This document shows positions 37,263 through 46,132 of a DNA stretch of 64,000 nt, piece after piece. The translations under genes were made by a program, and so were the position numbers. The notes below the pieces were generated by a model. The model was not told the origin of the DNA. It worked only from the letters and a program-made list of their open reading frames with translations, and made no database searches. The first letter of the stretch is position 1. Each line of letters begins with the position of its first letter. Source of the stretch: Saccharibacillus sp. JS10 (GTDB lineage: Bacteria; Bacillota; Bacilli; Paenibacillales; Paenibacillaceae); assembly GCF_024436065.1 (NCBI RefSeq), contig NZ_JANFNS010000001.1:620001-684000 (forward strand), written 5' to 3'.

Positions 37263-37962
37263 GTTTGTATCCTACACCCCACACCGTTGTAATCATCGAT
37301 GCGGAATCAGGCGAAACTTTATTCAACTTTTCACGCAGACGTTTGACATGCGTATCGACGGTACGCAGATCACCGAAAAACTCATAGTTCCAGACGTCTT
37401 TAAGCAGTTCTTCACGCGAGAACACTTTATCCGGCGATACGGCTAGATAATGAAGCAACTCGTATTCTTTCGGCGTTAACCCAACTTCATGACCTCCAGC
37501 AAGTACGCGATGCGCATCGTGTTCAATAGTCAGATGTGGGAATACAATATTGTTGCTTGTACCGCTTTCTTTCGTCAAATAAGCGGTTGCTGAAGAACGA
37601 CGCAAGATCGCTTTGACCCGATAAATGACTTCGCGAGGGCTGAATGGCTTCACTACGTAATCATCGGCTCCGACTTCGAAGCCTTGAACGCGGTTAACTT
37701 CTTCGCCTTTGGCGGTCAACATCAGTACCGGTGTCGATTTCACTTGACGAAGACGTGCGCAGACTTCGACGCCGTCGATTCCCGGTAACATGACATCCAA
37801 AATGACGAGCGTATAATCGCCTTCTGTCGCTTTTTGCAGCGCACTTTCTCCATCTTCGGCTTCGTCAATCTCATAGCCTTCTTTTTCTAGGTACATACGA
37901 AGCAAGCGCCGAATACGTTCTTCGTCGTCTACTACGAGAATTCGCTCTATTTGATCTGCCAC
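37246..37962 (-). CDS. resD: Response regulator ResD-like (OmpR family)
   Basis: 238 residues. Receiver domain with VVDDEERIRRLLRMYLE, phospho-Asp in LVILDVMLPGIDG near residue 56 and the Lys of VKPFSPREV; then a winged-helix OmpR/PhoB domain (LTPKEYELLHYLAVSPDKVFSREELL, TVDTHVKRLREKL). ResD controls aerobic and anaerobic respiration genes in B. subtilis. It lies 27 bp downstream of rluB. In B. subtilis resA, resB and resC separate rluB from resD; all three are absent here. Confidence 0.9.
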   Translation of the reverse strand: MADQIERILVVDDEERIRRLLRMYLEKEGYEIDEAEDGESALQKATEGDYTLVILDVMLPGIDGVEVCARLRQVKSTPVLMLTAKGEEVNRVQGFEVGADDYVVKPFSPREVIYRVKAILRRSSATAYLTKESGTSNNIVFPHLTIEHDAHRVLAGGHEVGLTPKEYELLHYLAVSPDKVFSREELLKDVWNYEFFGDLRTVDTHVKRLREKLNKVSPDSASMITTVWGVGYKLEVPK

Positions 37963-37989
37963 GCTGCAACAATCCTTTCCAGCAAGTTC

Positions 37990-38727
37990 TTAATCGTTCT
38001 TTTTGTCCAGAAGTTGTCTTAGCTCATTGATTTCACTTTTCGTCAAAGGACGGTGCATGCCTCGTTTAAGGTTTTGCAAATACAGATTCCCCATTGAAAT
38101 CCGTTTTAGACGCTTCACCGGGTGCGAGATCGCATCGAACATACGGCGAACTTGACGGTTTTTACCCTCGTAGATCGTAATCCGAATCGTCGCTTGCTTT
38201 TTCACCTGATCCACGTCGTAATATTCAAGATCAGCTGGAGCCGTCATGCCGTCTTCAAGCTTGATTCCTTTGCGTAATTTTTCTAACGAATCGCCGTGCG
38301 GTACACCTTCGACGGTTGCCAGATACGTTTTCGGTACATGGTGACTCGGGTGAGTCAACAATTGTGCCAATTCGCCGTCATTCGTCAAAAGCAGCAGCCC
38401 TTCCGAATCATAATCCAGACGACCTACCGGATAGACGCGTTCTTTGACGCCTTTGATATAGTCGGTTACAACTTTGCGACCTTCGGGATCTGTCGCACTT
38501 GTAATTACGCCTTTTGGTTTGTTCAGCATCAGATATAGCTTTTGTTGCGCTTTGATTGCGCGTCCGCTCACTGTAATCTCGTCCGTATCCGGATCGACTT
38601 TTGTGCCGAGCGTTGTTACCAGTTCGCCGTTAACCTCGACTTTGCCGGCAAGAATAAGTTCCTCACATTTCCGTCTCGAAGCTACCCCTGCCTGGGCTAA
38701 AATTTTCTGTAATCGTTCCATAGTCAT
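37990..38727 (-). CDS. rluB: 23S rRNA pseudouridine synthase RluB
   Basis: 245 residues. An N-terminal S4 RNA-binding domain (ERLQKILAQAGVASRRKCEELI) is followed by the RsuA-type catalytic domain with the nucleophilic Asp in GRLDYDSEGLLLLTNDG near residue 104 and KNRQVRRMFDAISHPV. It modifies a uridine in 23S rRNA. In B. subtilis the neighbours between scpB and rluB include dacB, spmA and spmB; here a 187-bp gap replaces them. Confidence 0.93.
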   Translation of the reverse strand: MTMERLQKILAQAGVASRRKCEELILAGKVEVNGELVTTLGTKVDPDTDEITVSGRAIKAQQKLYLMLNKPKGVITSATDPEGRKVVTDYIKGVKERVYPVGRLDYDSEGLLLLTNDGELAQLLTHPSHHVPKTYLATVEGVPHGDSLEKLRKGIKLEDGMTAPADLEYYDVDQVKKQATIRITIYEGKNRQVRRMFDAISHPVKRLKRISMGNLYLQNLKRGMHRPLTKSEINELRQLLDKKND

Positions 38728-38833
38728 CCAGTCACCTCATCTTTCATCATACCGACACCTACCTAAAATCACAAGCGTAAGCCTTGCCGGTTTTCGTACA
38801 TGTACAACGTGTTCTTTCCATATAAATGAATGT

Positions 38834-38863
38834 AGGCTCTCCTCCTAAATAGGGAGAAGAGCC
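38834..38863. terminator. Hairpin between scpB and rluB
   Basis: AGGCTCTCCTCC / GGGAGAAGAGCCT inverted repeat in the 187-bp gap. Neither side has a long T-run, so termination is uncertain. Confidence 0.4.
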
Positions 38864-38914
38864 TTCACTCTTATCTGAGTTCCTTTGTATTCTTGACGCT
38901 ACTTTTATAAAAAA

Positions 38915-39565
38915 TCACTCGGGAAGCTCAGAATCTGAAATTTCGGTCCACTCTTCTTCGCTAGGTTGCTGCACTTGAGGAGCTGCTTTTCCTGCCAAGT
39001 CATTCGATCCAAATAACAACGTTTCTTCTTCCTCCGAACCAATCATCGCTTCAAAAGCCGAAGCATCCGGAAGTTCTTCTAATCCGCCTAGACCGAAGTG
39101 ATCCAGAAAAGCCTTTGTCGTACCGTACAAAATCGGTCTTCCGATCGCATCTGCACGTCCCGTCTCGACGATTAAACTTTTGTTCGTCAGCGTATGAATC
39201 GCCCGTTCGGACTTTACGCCTCGAATTTCTTCGATCTCGATTCGGGTAATCGGTTGACGATACGCGACAATCGCGAGCGTCTCAAGCGCTGCTTGCGACA
39301 ACGTGGCACGCGACGGCGAATACGCCAAACGTTCGTAATACGTCGAATGCTCCGGCAACGTTGTCAAATGATACGCTCCTGCAAGCTTAGTCACTCGCAC
39401 GCCTCGAAGAGACTTGCGCATATCGCGCTGAAGACTTTCGACCGCTTTTTGCGCTTCGCTCGGTTTGCTTTCCGTAATTTCGGCAATCTGCCTGACGGTT
39501 AGCCCTTCGTCTCCTACTAAAAACAGAAGACCTTCAATAATCGATTTCAACGTCTGCAAATCCAT
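38915..39565 (-). CDS. scpB: Segregation and condensation protein B
   Basis: Winged-helix (kleisin-associated) subunit of the SMC-ScpAB condensin. 216 residues with LKSIIEGLLFLVGDEGLTVRQIAEI at the N-terminus and LSQAALETLAIVAYRQPITRIEIEEIRGVKSERAIHTL in the second winged helix. The acidic C-terminal tail is not part of the fold. It overlaps scpA by 32 bp. Confidence 0.95.
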   Translation of the reverse strand: MDLQTLKSIIEGLLFLVGDEGLTVRQIAEITESKPSEAQKAVESLQRDMRKSLRGVRVTKLAGAYHLTTLPEHSTYYERLAYSPSRATLSQAALETLAIVAYRQPITRIEIEEIRGVKSERAIHTLTNKSLIVETGRADAIGRPILYGTTKAFLDHFGLGGLEELPDASAFEAMIGSEEEETLLFGSNDLAGKAAPQVQQPSEEEWTEISDSELPE

Positions 39566-40325
39566 TTGACGCCGTTTCCCCTCTCCACTCCATTACGATG
39601 TCGTCGAACAGTTGATCCTGATAGCAGCTTACCTGCTTCATCTTCATCAGTTCAAGTACGGCAAGGAATGTAACGACGATCTCTTGTCTATACATCCGCT
39701 CGTTCAACACGCTAGAAAATAAAATACGTCCGCCGGGTCCTGCATTTCGCAGTGCGGCTTCCAATTGCCCGATACGATCTCTGACCGAGATCTCATCGCG
39801 GCGAATGGTACTGACGACCGGCTTGTGATCGACTCTTGCCAGCGCACGCTGGAATGCCGACACCAGATCGTCCATATGCAGCCCTTCCAGCGGATTACTT
39901 GATTCCTCTGGTAAAAAAGGTGCCAGATCTTCGGGTTCACGGATATAAATACGACCGCGCTCATGTTCTTTTTCGTGCAGTAGACCCGCGATACTTTTAT
40001 ATTTCCGATACTCCGTCAGCCTTCGGATCAGATCTTCCCTAGGATCAAGTTCTTCTTCTTCGTAAAAATCATACTCATCCATTTCCATGATCGGAGGTTT
40101 TGGAAGCAACAATTTGCTTTTGATCGAAAGCAATGTCGCTGCCATTACTAAAAATTCGCTCGTCACTTCCAGCTCAAGTTCTTGCATACTTTGCAAATAC
40201 GTCATATATTGCTCCGTAATTTCGCTGATCGAAATTTGCTGAATATCAATTTCTGCTTTGTCGATCAGATGCAATAACAAGTCAAGCGGCCCTTCGAACG
40301 TTTCCAGTTTGTAAAGTACAGTCAA
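39534..40325 (-). CDS. scpA: Segregation and condensation protein A
   Basis: Kleisin subunit that bridges the SMC heads in chromosome condensation. 263 residues with the N-terminal FEGPLDLLLHLIDKAEIDIQQISISEITEQYM, an acidic linker (DEYDFYEEEELDPREDLIRRLTEYRKYK) and the C-terminal winged helix (FLAVLELMKMKQVSCYQDQLFDDI). It follows ribH by 31 bp, an order also seen in Bacillus. Confidence 0.96.
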   Translation of the reverse strand: MTVLYKLETFEGPLDLLLHLIDKAEIDIQQISISEITEQYMTYLQSMQELELEVTSEFLVMAATLLSIKSKLLLPKPPIMEMDEYDFYEEEELDPREDLIRRLTEYRKYKSIAGLLHEKEHERGRIYIREPEDLAPFLPEESSNPLEGLHMDDLVSAFQRALARVDHKPVVSTIRRDEISVRDRIGQLEAALRNAGPGGRILFSSVLNERMYRQEIVVTFLAVLELMKMKQVSCYQDQLFDDIVMEWRGETASNGFADVEIDY

Positions 40326-40356
40326 GCTTGTTCCCCTCCGCCTGTATTGAAAACGA

Positions 40357-40827
40357 TTAGCCTTTGAATTGGTGGCTTAGGCTAGCCATTTCCAGCGCAG
40401 CAAGCGCCGAATCCCAGCCTTTGTTACCGGCTTTGGTTCCTGCACGCTCAATCGCTTGTTCAATATTTTCGGTGGTGACAACGCCGAAGATCGTCGGAAC
40501 GCCCGTTTTCAGATTGATCGCGGATACGCCTTTTGCGACTTCGTTGCAAACATAATCGTAATGCGTTGTTGAACCGCGAATTACCGTTCCAAGTGTAATC
40601 ACCGCATCATATTTTCCGCTTGCCGCCATTTTTTGTGCGATTAACGGGATTTCAAATGCACCCGGAACCCACGCGACGTCGATCTCATGATCTTCGGCGC
40701 CGTGGCGTTTCAATGCGTCCAATGCTCCACTAAGTAACTTCGATGTGATAAATTCGTTAAACCGTCCAACTACGATTCCAAACTTATATCCTTTTGATAC
40801 CAAGTGTCCTTCAAATACATTTGCCAT
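40357..40827 (-). CDS. ribH: 6,7-Dimethyl-8-ribityllumazine synthase
   Basis: Condenses 5-amino-6-ribitylaminouracil with dihydroxybutanone phosphate. In 156 residues: [20 protein letters not shown] at the N-terminus, [16 protein letters not shown], the [22 protein letters not shown] loop and [24 protein letters not shown]. It is the last gene of the FMN-controlled operon. Both of its substrates need enzymes; only the butanone-phosphate enzyme (RibB) is encoded here. Confidence 0.97.
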   Translation of the reverse strand: MANVFEGHLVSKGYKFGIVVGRFNEFITSKLLSGALDALKRHGAEDHEIDVAWVPGAFEIPLIAQKMAASGKYDAVITLGTVIRGSTTHYDYVCNEVAKGVSAINLKTGVPTIFGVVTTENIEQAIERAGTKAGNKGWDSALAALEMASLSHQFKG

Positions 40828-40916
40828 TTGTCATCAACCATCCTTTGTCTATTGTATACCAGATTGACTGGTTTGTAGTCTTCGTTTTACAAATTTCTTG
40901 ATTCGATTTTAACCTT

Positions 40917-41540
40917 TTATGACTGGCGTTCACGTCGATACTGAATCAGATCCTGAATGCTAATGAGCTTCATCTGCCATTTGGACGCAAGTTCGACAAG
41001 ATCCGGCAGACGCGCCATCGTTCCATCTTCATTAATCACTTCGCAAATCACACCGGCTGGCTGCGCGCCGCTCAGTATTGCCAAATCGACTGCGGCTTCG
41101 GTATGCCCAGCACGGCTAAGCACTCCACCGGGATTCGCGATCAACGGAAACAAATGTCCGGGGCGACGCAAGTCGTCGGCTACAGTCTCTGGTTTCGCCA
41201 GCGATTGAGCGGTCAATGCACGTTCGTGTGCCGATATCCCGGTTGTCGTCGCAATATGATCCACGGAAATCGTAAAAGCTGTGCCATGAAAATCGGTATT
41301 ACGTGTCGTCATCGGCTCCAATTCAAGGCGCGTCGCTTGCTCTTGGCTAATCGGAACGCACACTAGCCCACGACCTTGCGTAATCATGAAATTGATACTT
41401 TCAGGAGTAATACGGTCGGCGAGTGCGATCAAATCGCCTTCGTTTTCCCGATCTTCGTCGTCAACGACGAGTACCATTTTACCGGCTTTGAGTTCGCTTA
41501 ACGCCTCATCGATCGTATCGAATACGATACGTGTATCCAT
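40917..41540 (-). CDS. ribB: 3,4-Dihydroxy-2-butanone 4-phosphate synthase, without RibA domain
   Basis: Converts ribulose 5-phosphate to dihydroxybutanone phosphate. Metal and catalytic motifs are intact: [31 protein letters not shown] and [11 protein letters not shown]. The protein ends after 207 residues at [10 protein letters not shown]. In Bacillus and most Paenibacillaceae the same domain continues into a GTP cyclohydrolase II (RibA) half of about 190 residues, which is missing; the 89 bp to ribH show no trace of it. ATG at 41540 follows AGGAGG. Confidence 0.93.
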   Translation of the reverse strand: MDTRIVFDTIDEALSELKAGKMVLVVDDEDRENEGDLIALADRITPESINFMITQGRGLVCVPISQEQATRLELEPMTTRNTDFHGTAFTISVDHIATTTGISAHERALTAQSLAKPETVADDLRRPGHLFPLIANPGGVLSRAGHTEAAVDLAILSGAQPAGVICEVINEDGTMARLPDLVELASKWQMKLISIQDLIQYRRERQS

Positions 41541-41588
41541 CTTGGTTCCTCCTATCTTTTGCTGCATCTTGCTTCTGAGTGACTTGCT

Positions 41589-42254
41589 TTACATAAATCC
41601 GTTACGTGATAAAAAGTGTTCGTTGATCGTAGAAGAAGCCTGATTACGCTTAGAATCCGACTTACCGAAATTCAGCAGATGCTCGACGTATTTGCCCAAA
41701 ATATCGCACTCGATATTGACTGAGCTGCCGACTTTTTTGTGCTGGAGAGCGGTGTCATTGAGCGTAAGCGGGATAATCGATACACTGAAATGATCGCCGT
41801 CCGCTTCTGTCACGGTTAGGCTGATTCCGTCTATGGCGATCGATCCTTTGCCGATGATATAGCGCATCATATGCGGATCGTCTGCACTGAGCGTGAACCA
41901 TACTGCGTTCTGATCCCGCTGAATCGACTGAATATAAGCTGTACCGTCTACATGCCCTTGCACGATATGCCCACCAAACCGTCCATTGGCGACTAACGCT
42001 CGTTCCAAATTGACAAAGCTTCCGCTAGTGAGACCGCTAAGATTACTGCTTCGATAAGTCTGAGGCATGACATCTGCGGTAAAAAAATCTTGTCCATAAC
42101 TCGTTACCGTCAGACATACTCCGTTGACCGCGATACTATCTCCAATCGATACATGTTCTAGCACTTTTTTGGCTCCAAGTGTCAGTACCATCGCTTCGCC
42201 GCGTCGATCGGTACGCCTTAAAGTTCCGATTTCTTCGATCAATCCGGTAAACAT
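41589..42254 (-). CDS. ribE: Riboflavin synthase (alpha chain)
   Basis: Dismutates two lumazines to riboflavin. 221 residues with two similar barrel domains starting MFTGLIEEIGTL and GHIVQGHVDGTAYI; motifs NGVCLTVTS and DGISLTVTEADGD mark the paired sites. ATG at 42254 lies 7 bp after AGGAGG. It is the first gene behind the FMN riboswitch; in B. subtilis ribD (deaminase/reductase) comes first and is absent here. Confidence 0.96.
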   Translation of the reverse strand: MFTGLIEEIGTLRRTDRRGEAMVLTLGAKKVLEHVSIGDSIAVNGVCLTVTSYGQDFFTADVMPQTYRSSNLSGLTSGSFVNLERALVANGRFGGHIVQGHVDGTAYIQSIQRDQNAVWFTLSADDPHMMRYIIGKGSIAIDGISLTVTEADGDHFSVSIIPLTLNDTALQHKKVGSSVNIECDILGKYVEHLLNFGKSDSKRNQASSTINEHFLSRNGFM

Positions 42255-42317
42255 CTGCATCCCTCCTTTTCTTGATTTTTATCAAACCTACCGTAGTCGG
42301 CACTCTATTTTGGGTAT

Positions 42318-42359
42318 AGAAAAGCCCCGCATTCGGACGAACGTCCAAAGCGGGGCTTG
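42318..42359 (-). terminator. Terminator of the FMN riboswitch
   Basis: AAGCCCCGCTTTGGACG / CGTCCGAATGCGGGGCTT hairpin followed by TTTTCT on the minus strand, between the aptamer and ribE: the expression platform used when FMN is bound. Confidence 0.88.
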
Positions 42360-42508
42360 AGATTGAAAAACGAAAAAAGGCAGATTTGCCGAAAATTCGC
42401 AGCACAAATTAAACGTAGCTACGTTTTTCTATAGCGTATACGCAAAAAACCGAATGTTTATCGGCATTTTGACAAAATACGCATAGCAAATAAAACAGTT
42501 CGTTTTCT

Positions 42509-42671
42509 CTTTCTCCCATCCAGACTTTAACTGTCGGTCTCGGAATTACACCGAGTCAGCCGAACGTTTCTGATTACTTACAGAAGACGTTCGGGTCACG
42601 GACTTCGATCAACACTCTGAATAAGAGCACGATCGTCACCGCCGGTGGGGAATTTCGCCCCGCCCCGAAAG
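42509..42671 (-). promoter_or_regulatory. FMN riboswitch (RFN element)
   Basis: On the minus strand the element opens with TTTCGGGGCGGGGCGAAATTCCCC and GGCGGTGA, continues through the conserved stems and ends with the AAAGTCTGGATGGGAGA part (about 42530-42512). It binds FMN and, with the terminator at 42318-42359, shuts down ribE-ribB-ribH. The 150 bp between aptamer and terminator hold the antiterminator region; no other element is seen. Confidence 0.97.
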
Positions 42672-42741
42672 AGTATGACATATTGAGTTACCGAAGAACG
42701 GTATTGGTTACGATGGTAGCACGGCGAAAGCAAAAAATCAA

Positions 42742-43002
42742 TTATCGCTTCTTTTTTCGCTGCGCATTTTTGGAAGGCGGTGCTGAGTTTCGTTTGACAG
42801 GCGTGCGATTTGGCACATTGGGCGTAGCAGGTCCGGCACCTCGTCTACCTTTTTTGCCCGAGTACCAAAATCCCCAAGCACAAATGACCAAGATCATAAA
42901 CGGATACATTGCAGTGCCATTCGGCCACGGCAATACAAGTAACATCAGCAGCGCAATCGCAAAAAATAGTCCATAACCGATTTGAAAAATACGGTGCATC
43001 AT
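42742..43002 (-). CDS. Small membrane protein of unknown function
   Basis: 86 residues. Two membrane helices (about 8-28 and 32-48) separated by a tight PWPNGTAMYP turn, then a strongly basic tail (PVKRNSAPPSKNAQRKKKR) that should be cytoplasmic. No family recognised. It stands upstream of the FMN riboswitch on the same strand; the two are probably separate transcripts. Confidence 0.65.
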   Translation of the reverse strand: MMHRIFQIGYGLFFAIALLMLLVLPWPNGTAMYPFMILVICAWGFWYSGKKGRRGAGPATPNVPNRTPVKRNSAPPSKNAQRKKKR

Positions 43003-43119
43003 CGAGCAAAACCCCTTTTTCAGACTTGATAGGCAAGTAAAATGTAGTTGAATTTACTATACACGATGTAGACCGAAAACGGTTAACTTTGAAAAAGACA
43101 TAAAGCGCAGTGTGAAAAT

Positions 43120-43446
43120 TTATTCTGCCTCTTCTGTTTTTTTCAATTTTCTAGGTAGCTTTGGATCAAGCTGATACCACTTGTACAATCCGATATCACG
43201 ATTAGTAAAAATAAACTGGGTACTAGGATCATCAGCAAAAGTAACATAGACAGGATATTTAGGCAGTACGCTTAATTTAGCTTTAACATTTAGGATATCG
43301 CTCTCTTTATATCCTTCTTCTACAATCAGATATTCTTTCAGTTGTTTTTCAAGAGAATTAAATCGATACTGGAAAAACAAAAAAACTGAGCCAGCGATTG
43401 CAATAAGAATGACAAGAGTTGTAAGCCAAAATTTCTTTTTTCGCAT
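43120..43446 (-). CDS. DUF3139-like small membrane-anchored protein
   Basis: 108 residues. One N-terminal membrane helix after a basic start (MRKKKFWLTTLVILIAIAGSVF), then an extracytoplasmic domain with KQLKEYLIVEEGYKESDILNVKAKLS, the pattern of DUF3139 proteins. Function is unknown. Base composition is more AT-rich than the flanking housekeeping genes, which may mean recent gain. Confidence 0.65.
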   Translation of the reverse strand: MRKKKFWLTTLVILIAIAGSVFLFFQYRFNSLEKQLKEYLIVEEGYKESDILNVKAKLSVLPKYPVYVTFADDPSTQFIFTNRDIGLYKWYQLDPKLPRKLKKTEEAE

Positions 43447-43540
43447 ATCGTCTTCCTCCTTACCTTCAATTCATTTATAACTCATTATAAGTTGTACTTT
43501 TGAAATGAATAAAGAATATAAAGTAAACCATCTATTACAA

Positions 43541-43580
43541 ATTAAATGAGAGTTGCTAAAAGCAACTCTCATTTAATTTT
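43541..43580. terminator. Bidirectional terminator
   Basis: Perfect 17-bp inverted repeat ATTAAATGAGAGTTGCT / AGCAACTCTCATTTAAT with T-rich flanks on both strands, between the 43709-43942 and 43120-43446 genes. Confidence 0.75.
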
Positions 43581-43708
43581 ACTGTAATTTGAAGTTATAT
43601 TATTTACAAAAACTCCAAGTTCATTCAGCAAAGTCGTATCGTTCATTGGATTTTTAGCCGCTTTTGTAGGTTTCGAAAAAACGATTAACTATACAAATAA
43701 AACAGATA

Positions 43709-43942
43709 TTAAGTTTCGTGCTCCAGCAACGTCGTACCGATCTCGCTAAGCATCTTATCATCTCTGCAAAGAGCATAAACGTCCGTATACTTGCTTACAA
43801 AGTCCATCCCTCTGCGTATATTAAGTTTATGAATCTCCGATATAGATTCTTCAAATGGCAGATGACTGGTTTGAGCTAAGCTGACGATGTGTTCGATATG
43901 TAGGGTTGTGTATCCTATACGCTTAAGATCTTCTGGGGTCAT
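43709..43942 (-). CDS. Hypothetical protein
   Basis: 77 residues, no recognised family. The predicted fold is three or four helices (LKRIGYTTLHIEHIVSLAQTS, PFEESISEIHKLNIRRGMDFV), without signal or membrane segment. It is AT-rich like its neighbour at 43120-43446. The stretch 43581-43708 after it shows nothing clear. Confidence 0.5.
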   Translation of the reverse strand: MTPEDLKRIGYTTLHIEHIVSLAQTSHLPFEESISEIHKLNIRRGMDFVSKYTDVYALCRDDKMLSEIGTTLLEHET

Positions 43943-44034
43943 TTTGATTCCGCCTTTACTTTCCCGTCATCGGGTTTATTGAAGCTGCTAAAAGATTCCT
44001 ATCATACATAATAATCTTATTTTACATGAAAGCA

Positions 44035-44074
44035 ACACAAAAAGCCTGTATGTGATGTACAGGCTTTTTGTGTT
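44035..44074. terminator. Bidirectional terminator after ppiB
   Basis: ACACAAAAAGCCTGTA / TACAGGCTTTTTGTGT hairpin just past the ppiB stop, with T-rich tail on both strands. Confidence 0.85.
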
Positions 44075-44083
44075 GTTTTTCGA

Positions 44084-44521
44084 TTATTCCGTTACGACTT
44101 TAACTTCTTTCATCTTGTCGCCTTGTTGCACGCCATCGATGAATTCCATACCGCTGATAACTTTACCGAAGACTGTGTGAACACCGTCCAAGTGCGGTTG
44201 TGGGCCGTAGCAGATGAAGAACTGGCTTCCGCCTGTGTTTTTGCCTGCGTGTGCCATCGACAATACGCCTTTAGCGTGTTTGGTTACATTTGTCGAAGTT
44301 TCGCAGTCGATTTGCCAACCTGGACCGCCTGTACCGTTACCGTTAGGGTCTCCGCCTTGAGCGACGAAACCCGGGATTACACGGTGGAAAGACAATCCGT
44401 TGTAGAAACCGGAGTTTGCCAATTTTTCAAAGTTTGCTACAGTGTTCGGTGCTTCTTCTGGCAAAAATTCGATCTCAACGTTGCCGCCGTTTTCAAGCTC
44501 GATATATCCTTTTTTCATCAT
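44084..44521 (-). CDS. ppiB: Peptidyl-prolyl cis-trans isomerase, cyclophilin type
   Basis: Cytoplasmic cyclophilin of 145 residues that speeds proline isomerisation in folding proteins. [25 protein letters not shown] and [37 protein letters not shown] carry the active site. ATG at 44521 (or 44518) sits after AAAGGAG. It lies downstream of lysA, the order known from B. subtilis. Confidence 0.96.
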   Translation of the reverse strand: MMKKGYIELENGGNVEIEFLPEEAPNTVANFEKLANSGFYNGLSFHRVIPGFVAQGGDPNGNGTGGPGWQIDCETSTNVTKHAKGVLSMAHAGKNTGGSQFFICYGPQPHLDGVHTVFGKVISGMEFIDGVQQGDKMKEVKVVTE

Positions 44522-44653
44522 CTTCATCTCCTTTAAATTCGTAAATCTTTTCTCTTCTGCCGAAAAACTCTGTTCAAACTCTATTTCGGCAACCTTTATC
44601 AGTTTACCTGAAAAAGAGAAACAAAGCAAAGGATGAACGTCAATCCAATCAGC

Positions 44654-44679
44654 AAAAAAAGAGCAGCTTTCGCTACTCT
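44654..44679 (-). terminator. Terminator after lysA
   Basis: GAGTAGCG / CGCTACTC-type hairpin (one mismatch) followed by seven T on the minus strand, shortly past the lysA stop. Confidence 0.8.
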
Positions 44680-44702
44680 TTCCTTATGTTGAGATAAAAA
44701 GA

Positions 44703-46037
44703 TTACTTCGCTTCTACCGCCTGTTTTGCCAAACGTGCCGGAATAACATCGTTACCTGTGATGTTTTCCAGACTTTCGCGGCGTACCACGATATCGCTTT
44801 GACCGTCTTTAACAAAGACAACAGCTGGACGACGAATCCGGTTGTAGTTGCTTGCCATCGCGTAGTTGTAAGCGCCTGTGCAAGCAACAGCCAGCAGATC
44901 TCCAGGGTTCGGAGTCGGTAATTCCAAGTCCCAGATCAACATATCGCCGCTTTCGCAGCATTTTCCGGCAATCGATACCGTTTCTTCGTTCGCGTCACCC
45001 GCACGGTTTGCGAGCATCGCTTCATACTGGGATTCATACAAAGCTGGACGTGGGTTATCGGTCATCCCGCCGTCTACCGCCACGTATTTACGTACGCCCG
45101 GAATATCTTTGCTTGTGCCTACCGTATACAGCGTCGTTCCTGCATCGCCTACGATGCTGCGACCCGGTTCGACCCAAATTTGCGGAAGCTGCGAACCGAT
45201 CCCCGCAAAATGCTTTTTCACGGCATCTGTGATCGATTTAACGTATTCCGACACTTCCAGCGGCGTATCGCCTTCTGTATAACGGATACCGAAGCCGCCG
45301 CCTAAGTTCACGACTTTGCATTCTACGCCCAGTTGCTCTTGAATTTGACGGGCAAAACCAGCCACGCGCTCTACCGCCATTTCAAAACCGTCTGTTTCGA
45401 AAATTTGCGAACCGATATGCGAGTGCAGACCGAGCAAGTTCAAATTCGCTAGAGACGCCGCTGTTTTGACCGCTTCGATCGCCGTACCGTTTTGAATATC
45501 GAAACCGAATTTCGAATCGGTCTGTCCGGTCGAAATATATTCGTGCGTATGAGCTTCGACGCCAGGCGTTACACGCAAAAGAACATTCACTTGCACGCCG
45601 CGCTCTGCCGCGATCGCTTGCAACATTTGAAGTTCGGTAAAGTTATCTGCAACGAAACAGCCGATTTGAGCATCTAGCGCCATTTCGATCTCGTCAGGCG
45701 TTTTGTTATTGCCGTGGAAATGAATCCGCTGCGCAGGGAAACCGGCTTGCAATGCGGTATGAAGCTCGCCGTCGGATACGATGTCCAGCGACATGCCTTC
45801 TTCGTCTGCAATTCGGCACATGGCAAGCGTACTGAACGCTTTGCTCGCATACGCGACTTGGAAAGTCAGACCCGACGCTTCAAAAGCTTGACGGTACTCT
45901 CGTGCACGGCGGCGAATCAATTCTTCATCCATGATATAAAGCGGAGTGCCATACGTCTGTTTCAGCTCAACGACGTCGCATCCTCCGATTTCCAAATGCC
46001 CTGCGGCATTGATTTTACTTGTTCCGTGCATATACAT
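44703..46037 (-). CDS. lysA: Diaminopimelate decarboxylase
   Basis: Final step of lysine synthesis, PLP-dependent decarboxylation of meso-diaminopimelate. In 444 residues the PLP lysine is in VAYASKAFST near residue 62; HFHGNNKTPDE, GLHSHIGSQIF, NLGGGFGIRYTEGD and KCCESGD follow. ATG at 46037 has GGAGG 8 bp upstream. In B. subtilis the spoVA operon precedes lysA; here only 95 bp separate it from xerD. Confidence 0.97.
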   Translation of the reverse strand: MYMHGTSKINAAGHLEIGGCDVVELKQTYGTPLYIMDEELIRRRAREYRQAFEASGLTFQVAYASKAFSTLAMCRIADEEGMSLDIVSDGELHTALQAGFPAQRIHFHGNNKTPDEIEMALDAQIGCFVADNFTELQMLQAIAAERGVQVNVLLRVTPGVEAHTHEYISTGQTDSKFGFDIQNGTAIEAVKTAASLANLNLLGLHSHIGSQIFETDGFEMAVERVAGFARQIQEQLGVECKVVNLGGGFGIRYTEGDTPLEVSEYVKSITDAVKKHFAGIGSQLPQIWVEPGRSIVGDAGTTLYTVGTSKDIPGVRKYVAVDGGMTDNPRPALYESQYEAMLANRAGDANEETVSIAGKCCESGDMLIWDLELPTPNPGDLLAVACTGAYNYAMASNYNRIRRPAVVFVKDGQSDIVVRRESLENITGNDVIPARLAKQAVEAK

Positions 46038-46132
46038 AATAAATTCCTCCGATGTGTTCCGGGATTTGTTCCCAGTATAACAGACCTTGAAGTTTGCACT
46101 GAATGGATTAAACCGCAGTTGTTTTGTATTTT

